Assembly (NCBI GenBank): GCA_046318115.1
Contig: JBKCVA010000150.1
Coordinates: 1 to 64,000 of the forward strand
Direction: 5' to 3'
Length of the DNA: 64,000 nt
Source: Aquimonas sp046318115
Lineage (GTDB): Bacteria > Pseudomonadota > Gammaproteobacteria > Xanthomonadales > Xanthomonadaceae
The stretch's first letter is position 1; the number at the start of each line of letters is the position of its first letter. The notes under the pieces are model-generated. The model did no database searches, was not told the origin of the DNA, and was given only the letters and a program-made list of their open reading frames with translations. Below, in pieces: positions 1-11,355 of this stretch. Made by a program: the position numbers and the translations under genes.

Positions 1-965
1 GTCGAGCTGCTGACTAAAGGCGCGATCCTGCGCCGCGCGTACTCCTCGGTGGGTTCGCCATCGATGCTGAGCACGGTCTCGCCTGCAACCACGCCTTCAC
101 CCGCCAAGGCAGCGTCGAATACCCCACTCACCACCACCTGATCCTCGATCAGCCGCGTCTGTAGTCCAGGACGCGCGTAGAACTTGGAGATCAGTTCGTC
201 GGGTGGATTGACGTTGCTGTGCCCATCCTGCAGGAGCGCCACGAAGCGCTGCAGCTCGCGGTAGTACTCGGCGGTGTCCGTCGCCGCCATCACCTTCGGG
301 ATGGCATCCAGGTAGGCGCGATCCCAGTCGAGCTCGGGCACCTGGTCGAACCATACGAACTCGTCTCTGGCGACGCTCCAGATCCGCGACAGGCCGGCGA
401 TACGTTCCGCTTCCGACAGCACGTCCACGTAGGGCGTGGCGAGACTGGAATCCTCGGACAAGCGCAGGCTCACGGCGGCGCGGTCACGCACGCGGGCCGC
501 GTCTTCGCGTTCGATGAGCGCAGCGAAGTCCGGGTTCTCGAAGAACTGGGGCGGCAGCCACATCATGTCCGTCATGGTTTCAAGGCTGCGGACTGCAGCC
601 TCCGGCTGACCCACTCTGGACAGCACATGGGCCTGATCCCGCAGAAGGTCGAAGCGTCGGAATTTCAGGTATGTGTTTCCGTTAGCCATGTCGCGGACGA
701 TCGGTGTGTCAAGCCAGGTCAGGGCTGCAGAAAGATCCGCACGAATGTTCTGAAGCGTGGTCTCGCTCGCCGGAGCGCCTTGGTGAATGACATCGGAGTG
801 CTTGCTTCGCAGGGTCTGAACCGTGTCGTAGGCGTCCCAAGCGTTGGCGGGCGCTGCCGCAAACACTGCTGTGGGCGCAGGGCCCTCGTTGCCGAGCGCG
901 AGTGCGCTCGGCGCCCAGAATGCCAGCGCCGCTCCGAGCAGGAGCGTTGAGGTTTCGGACGCCAT
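1..965 (-). CDS. S41 family (tail-specific type) peptidase, C-terminus beyond the window
   Basis: An open frame of at least 321 codons reads leftward off the window edge with no stop. It begins with an ATG at 963-965 and a hydrophobic signal-like start (STLLLGAALAFWAPSALA). About 150 residues of helical, TPR-like character follow. Then comes LLQDGHSNV, which matches the conserved DGH(T/S) element of the C-terminal processing peptidase family. The last visible stretch (AGEGVVAGETVLSIDGEP) looks like a PDZ-type peptide-binding segment. The catalytic Ser-Lys region would lie outside the window, so activity cannot be judged. By family this is a periplasmic or secreted serine protease. No good ribosome-binding site is visible before the ATG. 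I am fairly sure of the family and unsure of the exact start. Confidence 0.72.
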   Translation of the reverse strand, partial: MASETSTLLLGAALAFWAPSALALGNEGPAPTAVFAAAPANAWDAYDTVQTLRSKHSDVIHQGAPASETTLQNIRADLSAALTWLDTPIVRDMANGNTYLKFRRFDLLRDQAHVLSRVGQPEAAVRSLETMTDMMWLPPQFFENPDFAALIEREDAARVRDRAAVSLRLSEDSSLATPYVDVLSEAERIAGLSRIWSVARDEFVWFDQVPELDWDRAYLDAIPKVMAATDTAEYYRELQRFVALLQDGHSNVNPPDELISKFYARPGLQTRLIEDQVVVSGVFDAALAGEGVVAGETVLSIDGEPTEEYARRRIAPLVSSS

Positions 966-1174
966 TTGCGGGAACGCTGGCTGGTGCTGCGTTCTTGGAC
1001 GTTGTTTCAGAGTCCGGCACAGTTCCGTTCTGCTACAGCCATGCGGACGACGACTGTTCATCTGGCTAGCTTCCAACTCGCCCAAAGGGGCGTTGATCGG
1101 GAGCGTGCAACAGAAGCATCGTGCTCCGCGTTAAAGCGGTGTTTGCCCGATGCGGTATCTGCTGACGCGGCAAA

Positions 1175-1198
1175 ACCCTGCCGGCGCTTTTGCAGGGT
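1175..1198 (-). terminator. Possible Rho-independent terminator of the efflux operon
   Basis: Read on the minus strand, ACCCTGC, a 10-base loop and GCAGGGT form a 7-bp stem followed by a short T run (TTTTG). It lies about 80 bases after the permease stop codon. The stem is short, so confidence is moderate. Confidence 0.45.
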
Positions 1199-1238
1199 CT
1201 TGAGCTTTCTGCAGCACATTGGAGGCGCGGGCACGCTC

Positions 1239-1276
1239 TTCCCGATTCCCGATTCCCGATTCCCGATTCCCAGCCC
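1239..1276 (-). repeat. G-rich heptad array (GGGAATC) after the permease stop codon
   Basis: Four perfect tandem copies of GATTCCC lie at 1244-1250, 1251-1257, 1258-1264 and 1265-1271. On the minus strand, which is the coding strand of the permease, they read GGGAATC. Flanking bases add further G tracts, giving six runs of three G separated by 2- or 4-base loops, starting right after the TGA at 1277-1279. This matches the G3N1-7 pattern of intramolecular G-quadruplexes. Two similar arrays lie at 17900-17925 and 18061-18104. Confidence 0.85.
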
Positions 1277-2550
1277 TCAGCCCTGATGCCGCAGCGCTTC
1301 GATCGGGTCGAGCTGGGCCGCTTTGCGCGCCGGGTAGTAGCCGAAGAACAGCCCGGTGGCGACGGCGAAGCCGGTGGCGAGTGCGATCACTTCGAAGCTG
1401 AGTTCGACGGGCAGTGCGCCGATGCGCCCGGCCAGCAGGGCACCGGCGATGCCGATGGCGATGCCGATGATGCCGCCGCCGAGCGAGATCATCATGGCCT
1501 CGGCAAGGAACTGCCGCTGGATCTCCTTTGGGCCTGCACCGACCGCCATGCGCAGGCCGATTTCGCGGATCCGCTCGGTCACCGAGACCAGCATGATGTT
1601 CATGATGCCGATGCCGCCCACGATCAGCGAAATGCCGGCGACCGCACCGAGCAGCATCGACATCAGGCGCGTGGTTTCGTTGCGCGCGCTGACCAGCTGG
1701 GTGAGGTTGCGGACGATGAAGTCGTCCTCCGCGCCCGGCGCGATGTTGTGGGTTTCCTTCAGCACGCTGTTGAGGTCGGCCTCGACCTTGACCATGTCCT
1801 TCGAGCTGGCGGTGCCCACGACAATGCCCTGCACGGTGCCCGGCGGCAGCTGCATCTGACCCATCAGGCGCCTGCGCGCTGTGTCGAGCGGCACGAACAC
1901 GGTGTCGTCCTGGTCGCCGCCCCAGCCGCTCTGGCCCTTCGGGTTCGCCACGCCGACCACGGTAAAGGGCACGCGACCGATGCGGATGCTCGCGCCGATC
2001 GGATCGTCTTCCCCGAACAGCTTCTCGCGCACGGTCTGGCCCAGCACCACCACGGTGTCCGTGCCGTCGAAGCCCGCCAGCTCGCCTTCGTCGCCGGCAG
2101 ACAGGCTCCAGTCGAGAATGCGGAAGAAGTCCGGCTGCACGCCCTGCCACTGGGTGCTCCAGTTCTGCTCGGCCTGGATCACCTGCGCGCCGCCGCGCAC
2201 CGTGGCGCTGACGAAACGCGCTTCAGGAATGCGCTCGCGGATGGCTTCAACGTCGTCCATGGTCAGCGAGAAGATGCTGCCTGCGCCCATCCGCACGGCC
2301 CCCTGGCGACCCCAGTTGGGCATCACGTCGATGCGGTTCGAGCCGAGTCGCGAGATGGTCTGGTCGAGCTGGGCCTGGGTGCCCTGGCCGACCGACACCA
2401 TCACGATGACCGCTGCGATGCCGATGATCACGCCGAGCGCGGTCAGGGTGCTGCGCAGCCAGTTGCCGCGCAGCGCGAACAGGGCCATGTAGAGGATGTC
2501 GCGGAAGCGCACGCGCCCCGGCGGCACGAAGGTCTGCGGCGGGTTCGGGC

Positions 2551-2554
<4 letters not shown>
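1277..2554 (-). CDS. MacB-like ABC transporter permease (FtsX/MacB-PCD type)
   Basis: 425 residues. There is one membrane segment near the N-terminus (LTALGVIIGIAAVIVMVSVG, about 38-57), then a large periplasmic domain (about 65-290), and three C-terminal membrane segments (about 300-415). This is the classic MacB/LolC topology with the FtsX permease domain at the end. The gene overlaps the ATPase gene by ATGA (2551-2554), so the two are translationally coupled, and the third gene of the operon is a periplasmic adaptor. Together they should form a tripartite ABC pump exporting peptides, macrolide-like compounds or envelope molecules through an outer-membrane channel encoded elsewhere. The substrate cannot be inferred. 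Unlike E. coli MacB, permease and ATPase are separate proteins. Confidence 0.9.
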
Positions 2555-3239
<685 letters not shown>

Positions 3240-3243
<4 letters not shown>

Positions 3244-4733
3244 GCGCCGCCCTCGGTGCCGGTGATCACGGCATCCCCTTCGGCGAGCGCGCTGCCGACG
3301 ATCTCGGTATGGCTGCTGTCCGACAGGCCGGCCCGCGTCTGCACGGCCGTGGGTGCGCCGTCGCGCAGCACATACACGGTGACGGCGCGCGCATTGACCA
3401 GCTCGTTCAGCTGGGCATCGAAGCGCTGCCGCTGGCTGTCGTCGAGTGTGGCGAGGAATGCCGCGTAGCCCTCTCGGATGCGCGCCGTCATGCCGGCGGC
3501 GATCTGCGCCTGGCTGGGGCCGCCGCCGCCCATCGAGAACATGGGGCCGCCGCCACCGCCGCCGCCCTGGGCCATGCGCTGCTGGATCTGCTGGCGCATG
3601 CGTTCGGCGCGCTCGCGCGCCGCGGTGGCATCGGTCTCGAAGGCGGCCTGCTGTTCCGGCTTGAGTTCCAGCCCCTTGGCGATGCGGGCGAGGTCGTCGG
3701 CGAGGTTGCCGCCGCCGAACATGCGGGCCATCGGGTTTTCGGTGGGCGCATCAGCCGGCTTGTAGCGCAGGGCCGCATTGGGCACCCGCAGAACCCCCTG
3801 ACGCTCGCTGACCTCGATGCTCGCGTTGGCCGTCATCCCGGGCAGCAGGCTGAAGTCGGGGTTGTCGACGGCGATGATGACCGGGTAGGTGATGACGTTC
3901 TGGGTGTTCACTGCGGCCAGCCGCACCTGCTTGACCTCGCCGCGGAACTCGCGGCCTGCGAAGGCATCCACGGTGAACTTCACCGGCTGGCCCGAACGTA
4001 TCTGGCCGACGTCGCTCTCGTCGACGCTGAGCTCGATCTGCATCTGGCTCAAGTCCTCGGCGATCTGGAACAGCACCGGCGACTGGAAGCTGGCGGCCAC
4101 GGTCTGGCCGGGTTCGGCCGTGCGGCTCAGCACCACGCCGTCGACCGGCGCGCGGATGACCGTGTAGGCGAGGTCGAGCTCGGCATTGGCCACGTTGGCT
4201 TCGGCCTGTTCGATCTGAGCGCGGGCGGAGGCTACCCGCGCCACCGCCTGTTCGCGGGCGGCGACCGCGAGATCGACCTCTGCGCGCGAAACGAGCTGGC
4301 GTCCGATCAGCTCCTGCTTGCGCGCATAGTCGGCCTCGGCGTTCTTCTGGGCGGCCAGCGCCTCCTGCAGGCTGGCGCGCGCGCTGGCGAGGGCCGCGCG
4401 GGTCTGGGTCAGACGCGCCTGGTAGTTCGCGGGATCAAGCCTCGCAATGATCTGGTTGCGGGTGACGCGCTCGTTGAAGTCGACGAGCACTTCCTGGATC
4501 TGGCCCGATACCTGCGAGCCGATGTCGACCGTGGACAGCGCCTTCAGCGCTCCGGTGGCCGAAATGGCAACGCGCAGATCCCCGCGCTCAAGCGGCACGG
4601 TCTTGTAGCTGAGTGCAGCGTCGCCACGTGGGCCGAACCCATAGTAGGCGCCACCCAGGACGCTGGCGAAAACCGCCGCGTAGACAAAAAGCGAGAGGCG
4701 GAGGCGGCGCGGGGCAGGGGCTCGCGAATTCAT
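3240..4733 (-). CDS. MacA-like periplasmic adaptor (HlyD/RND-MFP family) with an unusual insertion
   Basis: 497 residues from the ATG at 4731-4733. A longer frame from a GTG at 4826 only adds a proline/serine-rich tail before the membrane anchor. Order: signal anchor (LSLFVYAAVFASVLGGAYYG), barrel/lipoyl half (TVDIGSQVSGQIQEVLVDFN), alpha-helical hairpin (about 95-180), second lipoyl half (YTVIRAPVDGVVLSRTAEPG), beta-barrel domain, and membrane-proximal domain (YVLRDGAPTAVQTRAG). Residues of about 340-445 are extra compared with MacA (about 370 aa): two charged helices flanking a run of glycines (GGGGGGGPMFSMGGGG). The protein should link the inner-membrane pump to an outer-membrane channel. 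The insertion is discussed as a finding. Confidence 0.88.
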
Positions 4734-5060
4734 GGAGAAAAGTGGCTCGCAGGACGTAAGGAGGGAGAGGCGCGGGCTGGAACGGGGAGGCGTTGGATTT
4801 CCGTCGCCGACTCTCGGCTTCAGCACCGTCTAAGCGCTCAGCATGGGGCTTGCCCAGGGGTTGAGCGATACCCGATGGTCATGCGCGCCGGTATCAGGGG
4901 CCCAAGGTCGTGCTGGAGAGAGCAGTCTTGTCGGGTGTCGTGGAGGGCACGCCCGCGGACTGGGCGCGCAAGGGCTTGACCCCCATGCAACCGGGCGACG
5001 CGAATGCCTCCCCGCGTAGCGACCGAACGAGTTCCGATACGAGCCAGACTCGCGATTGCT

Positions 5061-5102
5061 GACCAGGGACAGGACGTTCCTGGTCCGTGTTGGCCTGGTC
5101 CG
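5061..5102. repeat. Inverted plus direct repeat GACCAGG / CCTGGTCCG / CCTGGTCCG
   Basis: GACCAGG at 5061-5067 can pair with CCTGGTC at 5079-5085 or with the second copy at 5094-5100; the two downstream copies share nine bases (CCTGGTCCG). The element lies upstream of the proposed rpsO promoter, so it could be an operator or an alternative hairpin in an upstream transcript. The function is unknown. Confidence 0.5.
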
Positions 5103-5148
5103 GGCTGTGCTCGCGGGCGAGGTGAAGAAGTCCTTTCTTGCTTCGCGG

Positions 5149-5178
5149 TTGTGGGCAAACCCTCGCGTGGACTACACT
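5149..5178 (+). promoter_or_regulatory. Probable sigma-70 promoter of rpsO-pnp
   Basis: TTGTGG at 5149-5154 and TACACT at 5173-5178 are separated by 18 bases. Transcription would start near 5185, giving an rpsO leader of about 145 bases. The same TACACT box recurs before several other genes in this window. Confidence 0.5.
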
Positions 5179-5328
5179 TTCGCGCCCCTTGGGCTGGCGC
5201 GCTCACCGCCCGCAGCCTTCGAGGCGGCAAACCCACACCCCCACCACGGCGGTCCTCGCGGTGCTCCGCGCGTGCCTCTTTTGCACGCACTCCGGAGTTC
5301 CTGCGGTTCCCGCATCCAAGAGGTTCAC

Positions 5329-5589
5329 ATGTCCATCGACACCCAGAAGATCATCGAAGATTTCAAGCGCGGCCCCGGCGACACCGGCTCCCCGGAAGTG
5401 CAGGTGGCCCTGCTGTCGGCTCGCATCGAGCAGCTGACCGAGCACTTCAAGATCCACAAGCTCGACCACCACGGCCGTCGCGGTCTGATCCGCCTGGTCA
5501 ATCAGCGCCGTCGCCTCCTGAGCTATCTCAAGAACAAGGACGGTGATCGCTACAAGACGCTCATCGAGCGCCTCGGCATCCGTCGCTAA
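5329..5589 (+). CDS. rpsO: 30S ribosomal protein S15
   Basis: 86 residues, slightly shorter than the usual 88-89. The body matches the family from start to end, including KRGPGDTGSPEVQVALLSAR, LDHHGRRGLIRLV and the C-terminal basic segment. The ATG is preceded by AAGAGG at 5318-5323, five bases upstream. S15 is a primary binder of 16S rRNA in the platform of the small subunit, and in E. coli it represses its own translation. It is followed after 21 bases by pnp, a widely conserved pair. Confidence 0.98.
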   Translation: MSIDTQKIIEDFKRGPGDTGSPEVQVALLSARIEQLTEHFKIHKLDHHGRRGLIRLVNQRRRLLSYLKNKDGDRYKTLIERLGIRR

Positions 5590-5610
5590 GCCCATAAGGG
5601 GACGTCAAAC

Positions 5611-7713
<2,103 letters not shown>

Positions 7714-7741
7714 TCCGTCAGGATCACCGTGACGCGACAGG

Positions 7742-7770
7742 AAGGGCGGGCCGAAGGGCCCGCCCTTTCT
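7742..7770 (+). terminator. Rho-independent terminator of rpsO-pnp
   Basis: AAGGGCGGGCC (7742-7752), loop GAAG, GGCCCGCCCTT (7757-7767), then TCT: an 11-bp perfect stem ending in a short T-rich tract, 28 bases after the pnp stop. Confidence 0.9.
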
Positions 7771-7886
7771 GTTCGTATGTGGCCAACGATTCGCGGGGCA
7801 GCCGGTTGCGCAGCCTTCGGCACAGTCGCGCCGCGATGGAATCCGCTAAAACTGCGCGCCCACACCTCGCCGTACGGAAGCCATTG

Positions 7887-8345
7887 ATGCGCATCACTCC
7901 GCGCCGTCTGCGCTGGATCTTCAACCTCTGGCCGCCCTTCCTGTTTGCCGGAATCCGCGTCGAGCACATCGCTGAGGACTGGACGCGTGCGCGGGTGCGC
8001 ATGGATTTGCGCTGGTACAACCGCAACTATGTGCGCACCCACTTTGGCGGCAGCCTGTTCGCAATGACCGATCCGTTCTGGATGCTGCTGGCCATGGAAT
8101 CGCTGGGGCGGGAGTTCATCGTCTGGGACAAAGCCGGCGAGATCGAATTCGTCAAACCGGGCCGTGGTCGCGTGCGGGCCGAGTTCCATCTCGAGCCGGA
8201 GCTGGTCCACCGCCTCCGCGAACAGGCACGCCACGAGCGGAAGGTTCTGCACTGGTTCGAAACCGACGTGGTCGACGAGGATGGCGACACCGTGGCGCGC
8301 GTGCGCAAGCAGCTCTACATCCGCCGCAAGCGCGAGAACGGCTGA
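7887..8345 (+). CDS. DUF4442 domain protein (hotdog-fold, thioesterase-like)
   Basis: 152 residues from the ATG at 7887, with GGAAG about eight bases upstream. The open frame continues 36 codons further 5' but that part lies next to the pnp terminator and has no family resemblance. Features typical of the DUF4442 branch of hotdog proteins are an N-terminal helix (RWIFNLWPPFLFAGIRVEHI), the NYVRTHFGGSLFAMTDPFW segment corresponding to the central hotdog helix, and a C-terminal beta strand rich in Arg/Lys. Members are suspected acyl-CoA thioesterases, but the substrate is unknown. It lies alone between the pnp terminator and the kinase gene. Confidence 0.8.
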   Translation: MRITPRRLRWIFNLWPPFLFAGIRVEHIAEDWTRARVRMDLRWYNRNYVRTHFGGSLFAMTDPFWMLLAMESLGREFIVWDKAGEIEFVKPGRGRVRAEFHLEPELVHRLREQARHERKVLHWFETDVVDEDGDTVARVRKQLYIRRKRENG

Positions 8346-8422
8346 AGCCGCAGCGAAGCTCGCCCTGCGGCCGGGCCTCGCCTATGCTCGCGGGCCTGAA
8401 CGCAGAAGCGCCCGATTCCCGC

Positions 8423-10600
8423 ATGAGCTCCGATCCCGCCCTCGCCCAGTTTGTGAGCGACGGCCTGCCGCAGATCACCGGTTACCGTCTGCTGCGCCCC
8501 TTGGGTCGCGGGGGCATGGCCGTGGTCTACCTGGCGGTGCAGCTCTCGCTTGACCGCGAAGTGGCGATCAAGGTGATGGCGCAGGAGGCCAGCGTCGATG
8601 CAGAACGCGCCGAGCGCTTCGAGCGGGAAGCGCGGATCATCGCGCGTCTGGAACACCCCAGCATCGTCGGCATCCACGAGGTGGGTCGCACGCTGGATGG
8701 GCGGCCGTACTACGTGATGCCGTATCTCGCCCGAGGCGATCTCGCGCAGCGCGACCTCAGCGCCGACGAGGACCAGGTCATCGACGTGCTGACTGCGTTG
8801 CTCGATGCGCTCGGCTATGCCCATGCGCGCGGCATCGTGCATCGGGACGTCAAGCCCGAGAACGTGCTGTTCGACAGCGGAGGACGGCCGCAATTGGCCG
8901 ACTTCGGAATCGCACTCTCGCGGCGTAGCGTGAATGCACGCATCACCAGTGACGGGCTTGCCATGGGCTCGGGCGGCTACATGAGCCCAGAGCAGTCGCG
9001 CGGCGAGGATGTCGATGGCCGCGCCGATCTCTACAGCCTGGGTGTTCTGACCTACGAGTTGCTCACCGGCGAGCTTCCATTCCGCGCCAGCGATGCGCTC
9101 ACGCTCGCGCTGATGCATGCGCAGAGTCCCGTGCCGAGACTGCCGCAGACGCTGTCGCACTGGCAGAGTTTCCTCGACCAGGCCATGGCCAAGGATCCGC
9201 GTCGACGCTTTCGCAATGCCAATGCGATGCAACGCGCGCTGGATGCGTTGGCCGCGCGCACTCTCTCGGGATTCAATCTTCGACGGATCTGGCTGCAGGC
9301 GCGGGCCCAGCCGCTCAGGTCACCGCCGGTGCTGGTACTGGCCGGATTGTGCTTGAGCCTGGTGCTGGCGGTGCTTTTCGAATCCCGGCGATCCGAGTCA
9401 CGAACCGACGCCCCTGACGCGATCGTCGAGCATGCCATCGGGCTGGATGCCGCGGCGCTGGCGGCCATCCAGCGTCGACTGGATGAGGCCGCGCTGCAGC
9501 TTGCCCGCGGCGATCTGGTCACGCCTGCTGGTGCCAATGCCGCCGAAAGCTATCTGGCCGTGTTGCAGGCCGATCCGGCGCGCGAGGAGGCGCTGCTCGG
9601 ACTTGATGCGGTGTTCGATGGCCTCTCCCAGCGCGCAGTCGCCGCGCTCAGCGAGGGACGCGACGATGAGGCATTGCTGCGAGTCGAGGAAGCCCGTCTC
9701 CTGGCTGACAGTGCTCGACTCCATTCGCGGCCCGGCTGGCAGCGCTTTGCCGGCGCCTTGGGCGCGCTGATGCGCGAGCGCATCGAGGCCAACCTGAAGG
9801 CGCTTGATCGTGACGGCGCCGAGGCCCTGCTGCGCCGGTGGCGCGAGTTGGGCGGGCGTGGTCCGGAGCTTGAGGCGCTCGCGGATCGCGTCGCGGGCCT
9901 GCCGGCAGCCGGTATGCGCCTTGCCGATGCGGGCGGGCCACCGCTGCTGCTGGTGCCCGTACGGCTCGAGGGTTCCCGCGTCGAGCGCCCCTTCGCGCTG
10001 ATGCAACGCGAGCTCACCCGTGCTGAATACGCACGTTTCGCCGCAGCGACGCGGCGCGAAGCCGCGCCCTGTCGCCGCCGCGACAGCCTGATCCCATCGC
10101 CCTTCCGCCGACGCTGGAACGCACCTGGTTTCGAGCAGGGCGACGACGAGCCGGTGGTGTGCATCAGCCAGGCCGATGCGCGCGCCTACGCCGACTGGCT
10201 GAGCGCTCGCACCGGCGCGCGCTACCGCCTGCCGACCCTGGGGGAATGGCGACACGCGGCGCAAGCCGGACAGCGGCCCGGGCTCTGCGCCGAAGCCAAC
10301 CTCGCCGAGCGCGATGGCTGCCGCGACAGCGTCCGCCATACCAATGCAGCAGGGCGTTTCCAGAGAGACCCTCTTGGCTTCGCCGACCTTGCCGGCAACG
10401 TGGCCGAGTGGTTGGCCGACTGCGCGCGTGGCTCCAACTGCGAGCGCCATCTGATCGCCGGCGGCTCGTGGCGCGAGAGCTTCGCTCCGGATCTTCGCCT
10501 CGCCGTGGCCGAAGGCGAGCGCCTGCGCGGCCATGACGATGTCGGTCTGCGCCTGCTGCGCGAGGTCGATGCCGAGAGCCTGCCGGTCGCCCAGCCTTGA
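8423..10600 (+). CDS. Membrane Ser/Thr protein kinase fused to a formylglycine-generating-enzyme-like domain
   Basis: 725 residues from the ATG at 8423. An in-frame ATG at 8384 overlaps a TATGCT box that looks like a -10 element. Residues of about 20-280 are a Hanks-type kinase: glycine loop LGRGGMAVVYLA, lysine in EVAIKVM, catalytic loop IVHRDVKPENVLF, metal-binding DFG, and activation segment GSGGYMSPEQ. All key residues are present, so it should be active. A single membrane segment follows (VLVLAGLCLSLVLAVLF, about 303-320), then a helical region (about 340-510) and a C-terminal SUMF1/FGE-type domain (about 523-722; RYRLPTLGEW, DLAGNVAEWL, GGSWRES). The last domain should be periplasmic. 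Whether it is catalytic or only ligand-binding is unclear. The downstream genes are membrane proteins of unrelated families. Confidence 0.88.
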   Translation: MSSDPALAQFVSDGLPQITGYRLLRPLGRGGMAVVYLAVQLSLDREVAIKVMAQEASVDAERAERFEREARIIARLEHPSIVGIHEVGRTLDGRPYYVMPYLARGDLAQRDLSADEDQVIDVLTALLDALGYAHARGIVHRDVKPENVLFDSGGRPQLADFGIALSRRSVNARITSDGLAMGSGGYMSPEQSRGEDVDGRADLYSLGVLTYELLTGELPFRASDALTLALMHAQSPVPRLPQTLSHWQSFLDQAMAKDPRRRFRNANAMQRALDALAARTLSGFNLRRIWLQARAQPLRSPPVLVLAGLCLSLVLAVLFESRRSESRTDAPDAIVEHAIGLDAAALAAIQRRLDEAALQLARGDLVTPAGANAAESYLAVLQADPAREEALLGLDAVFDGLSQRAVAALSEGRDDEALLRVEEARLLADSARLHSRPGWQRFAGALGALMRERIEANLKALDRDGAEALLRRWRELGGRGPELEALADRVAGLPAAGMRLADAGGPPLLLVPVRLEGSRVERPFALMQRELTRAEYARFAAATRREAAPCRRRDSLIPSPFRRRWNAPGFEQGDDEPVVCISQADARAYADWLSARTGARYRLPTLGEWRHAAQAGQRPGLCAEANLAERDGCRDSVRHTNAAGRFQRDPLGFADLAGNVAEWLADCARGSNCERHLIAGGSWRESFAPDLRLAVAEGERLRGHDDVGLRLLREVDAESLPVAQP

Positions 10601-10623
10601 TGCCTATGCCGAGTGAAGAATGA

Positions 10624-11355
10624 ATGCCGAAGACAACCGAAACTGAGCCCGGAGCGCCCGGCGGCGAGATCGAGAGCCCGCCCAGGCGTCGCCCCAACCT
10701 GCACATCCAGCGCTACCTGATCACCGGCCTGCTCACGGTGTTTCCGCTCTGGCTCACCTGGGTGGTGTTCGAGTTTCTGCTGCGGCAGCTCTCGCGCCTC
10801 GGCGCACCCTTTGTCGATGCACTGATGCTGGCGCTCACCCGCATGTTCCCGAACGTCGAGCGTCTGTTCGATATCGGCTCCCTGCGTTTCACACTCGCCG
10901 TGGTGTTGACCTTGCTCAGCCTGTACGGGCTGGGTTGGCTGGCCAATCGTGTCGTTGGCAAGCGTCTTCTGACCGCGCTTGATGCCCTGATCGATCGCAT
11001 CCCGCTGGTCAAGGCGATCTATGGCGGCACCAAGAAGCTGCTGTCGGTGCTGCAGACCAAACCCGAGGGCGCGCAGCGGGTGGTGCTGATCGACTTTCCG
11101 CATCGCCAGATGAAGGTGATCGGCTTCGTCACTCGCGTCATTCGCGAAGAAGGCTCCGGCCGGGAGCTCGCGGCTGTCTATGTGCCGACCACGCCCAACC
11201 CCACATCGGGTTATCTCGAGATCGTGCCGGTGGAGTTCCTCACGCCCACCGACTGGACCGTCGATCAGGCCATGGCCTTCATCATCTCGGGGGGGGCGGT
11301 CAGCCCCGATGAGATTCCCTTCAACCGCGAGCCCCGGGAGAACGCCCAGCCATGA
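10624..11355 (+). CDS. DUF502 family membrane protein
   Basis: 243 residues. After a polar, proline-rich N-terminus come two membrane segments (YLITGLLTVFPLWLTWVVFE, about 36-55, and FTLAVVLTLLSLYGLGWLAN, about 85-104). A conserved soluble part follows, with IPLVKAIYGGTKKLL and VVLIDFPHRQMKVIGFVTR and the VPTTPNPTSGY signature of DUF502. The family has no firmly established function. Its stop overlaps the next start by ATGA (11352-11355), implying coupling to the queuosine precursor transporter. Confidence 0.88.
   Translation: MPKTTETEPGAPGGEIESPPRRRPNLHIQRYLITGLLTVFPLWLTWVVFEFLLRQLSRLGAPFVDALMLALTRMFPNVERLFDIGSLRFTLAVVLTLLSLYGLGWLANRVVGKRLLTALDALIDRIPLVKAIYGGTKKLLSVLQTKPEGAQRVVLIDFPHRQMKVIGFVTRVIREEGSGRELAAVYVPTTPNPTSGYLEIVPVEFLTPTDWTVDQAMAFIISGGAVSPDEIPFNREPRENAQP

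Larger units (their letters stand above)
966..1276. other. Intergenic region between the S41 peptidase start and the efflux operon end
   Basis: No convincing gene is present. The stretch must hold the promoter of the leftward peptidase gene, but I see no clear -35/-10 pair. It also holds a hairpin that could end the efflux operon (1175-1198) and four perfect GATTCCC heptads (1244-1271) immediately after that operon's stop codon. Confidence 0.6.
4734..5328. other. Divergent intergenic region upstream of rpsO
   Basis: No gene is supported; the open frames here are short, overlapping and without family resemblance. The region separates the leftward efflux operon from rpsO. It contains a repeated element, GACCAGG at 5061-5067 followed by CCTGGTC at 5079-5085 and again at 5094-5100, and a likely rpsO promoter at 5149-5178. 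The roughly 150 bases between that promoter and the rpsO start form a GC-rich leader. S15 is known to repress its own mRNA through leader structure in E. coli, but I cannot identify a pseudoknot here by eye. truB, often located upstream of rpsO in gammaproteobacteria, is absent. Confidence 0.6.

Noticed and set aside
219..950. 243-codon plus-strand open frame at the left edge
   Set aside because: The minus-strand frame through the same bases carries a signal peptide and the DGH element of S41 peptidases and stays open to the window edge.
1239..1276. Heptad arrays considered as CRISPR or as transposon ends
   Set aside because: Units of seven bases without spacers are not CRISPR, and there are no transposase genes or target duplications nearby.
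966..1276. Search for tRNA and small RNA genes in this and other spacers
   Set aside because: No cloverleaf, CCA end, or conserved RNA (tmRNA, RNase P, 6S) pattern was recognisable by eye in any spacer of the window.
4838..5290. 150-codon minus-strand open frame upstream of rpsO
   Set aside because: It lies across the proposed rpsO promoter and leader, is low-complexity and shows no family resemblance or ribosome-binding site.
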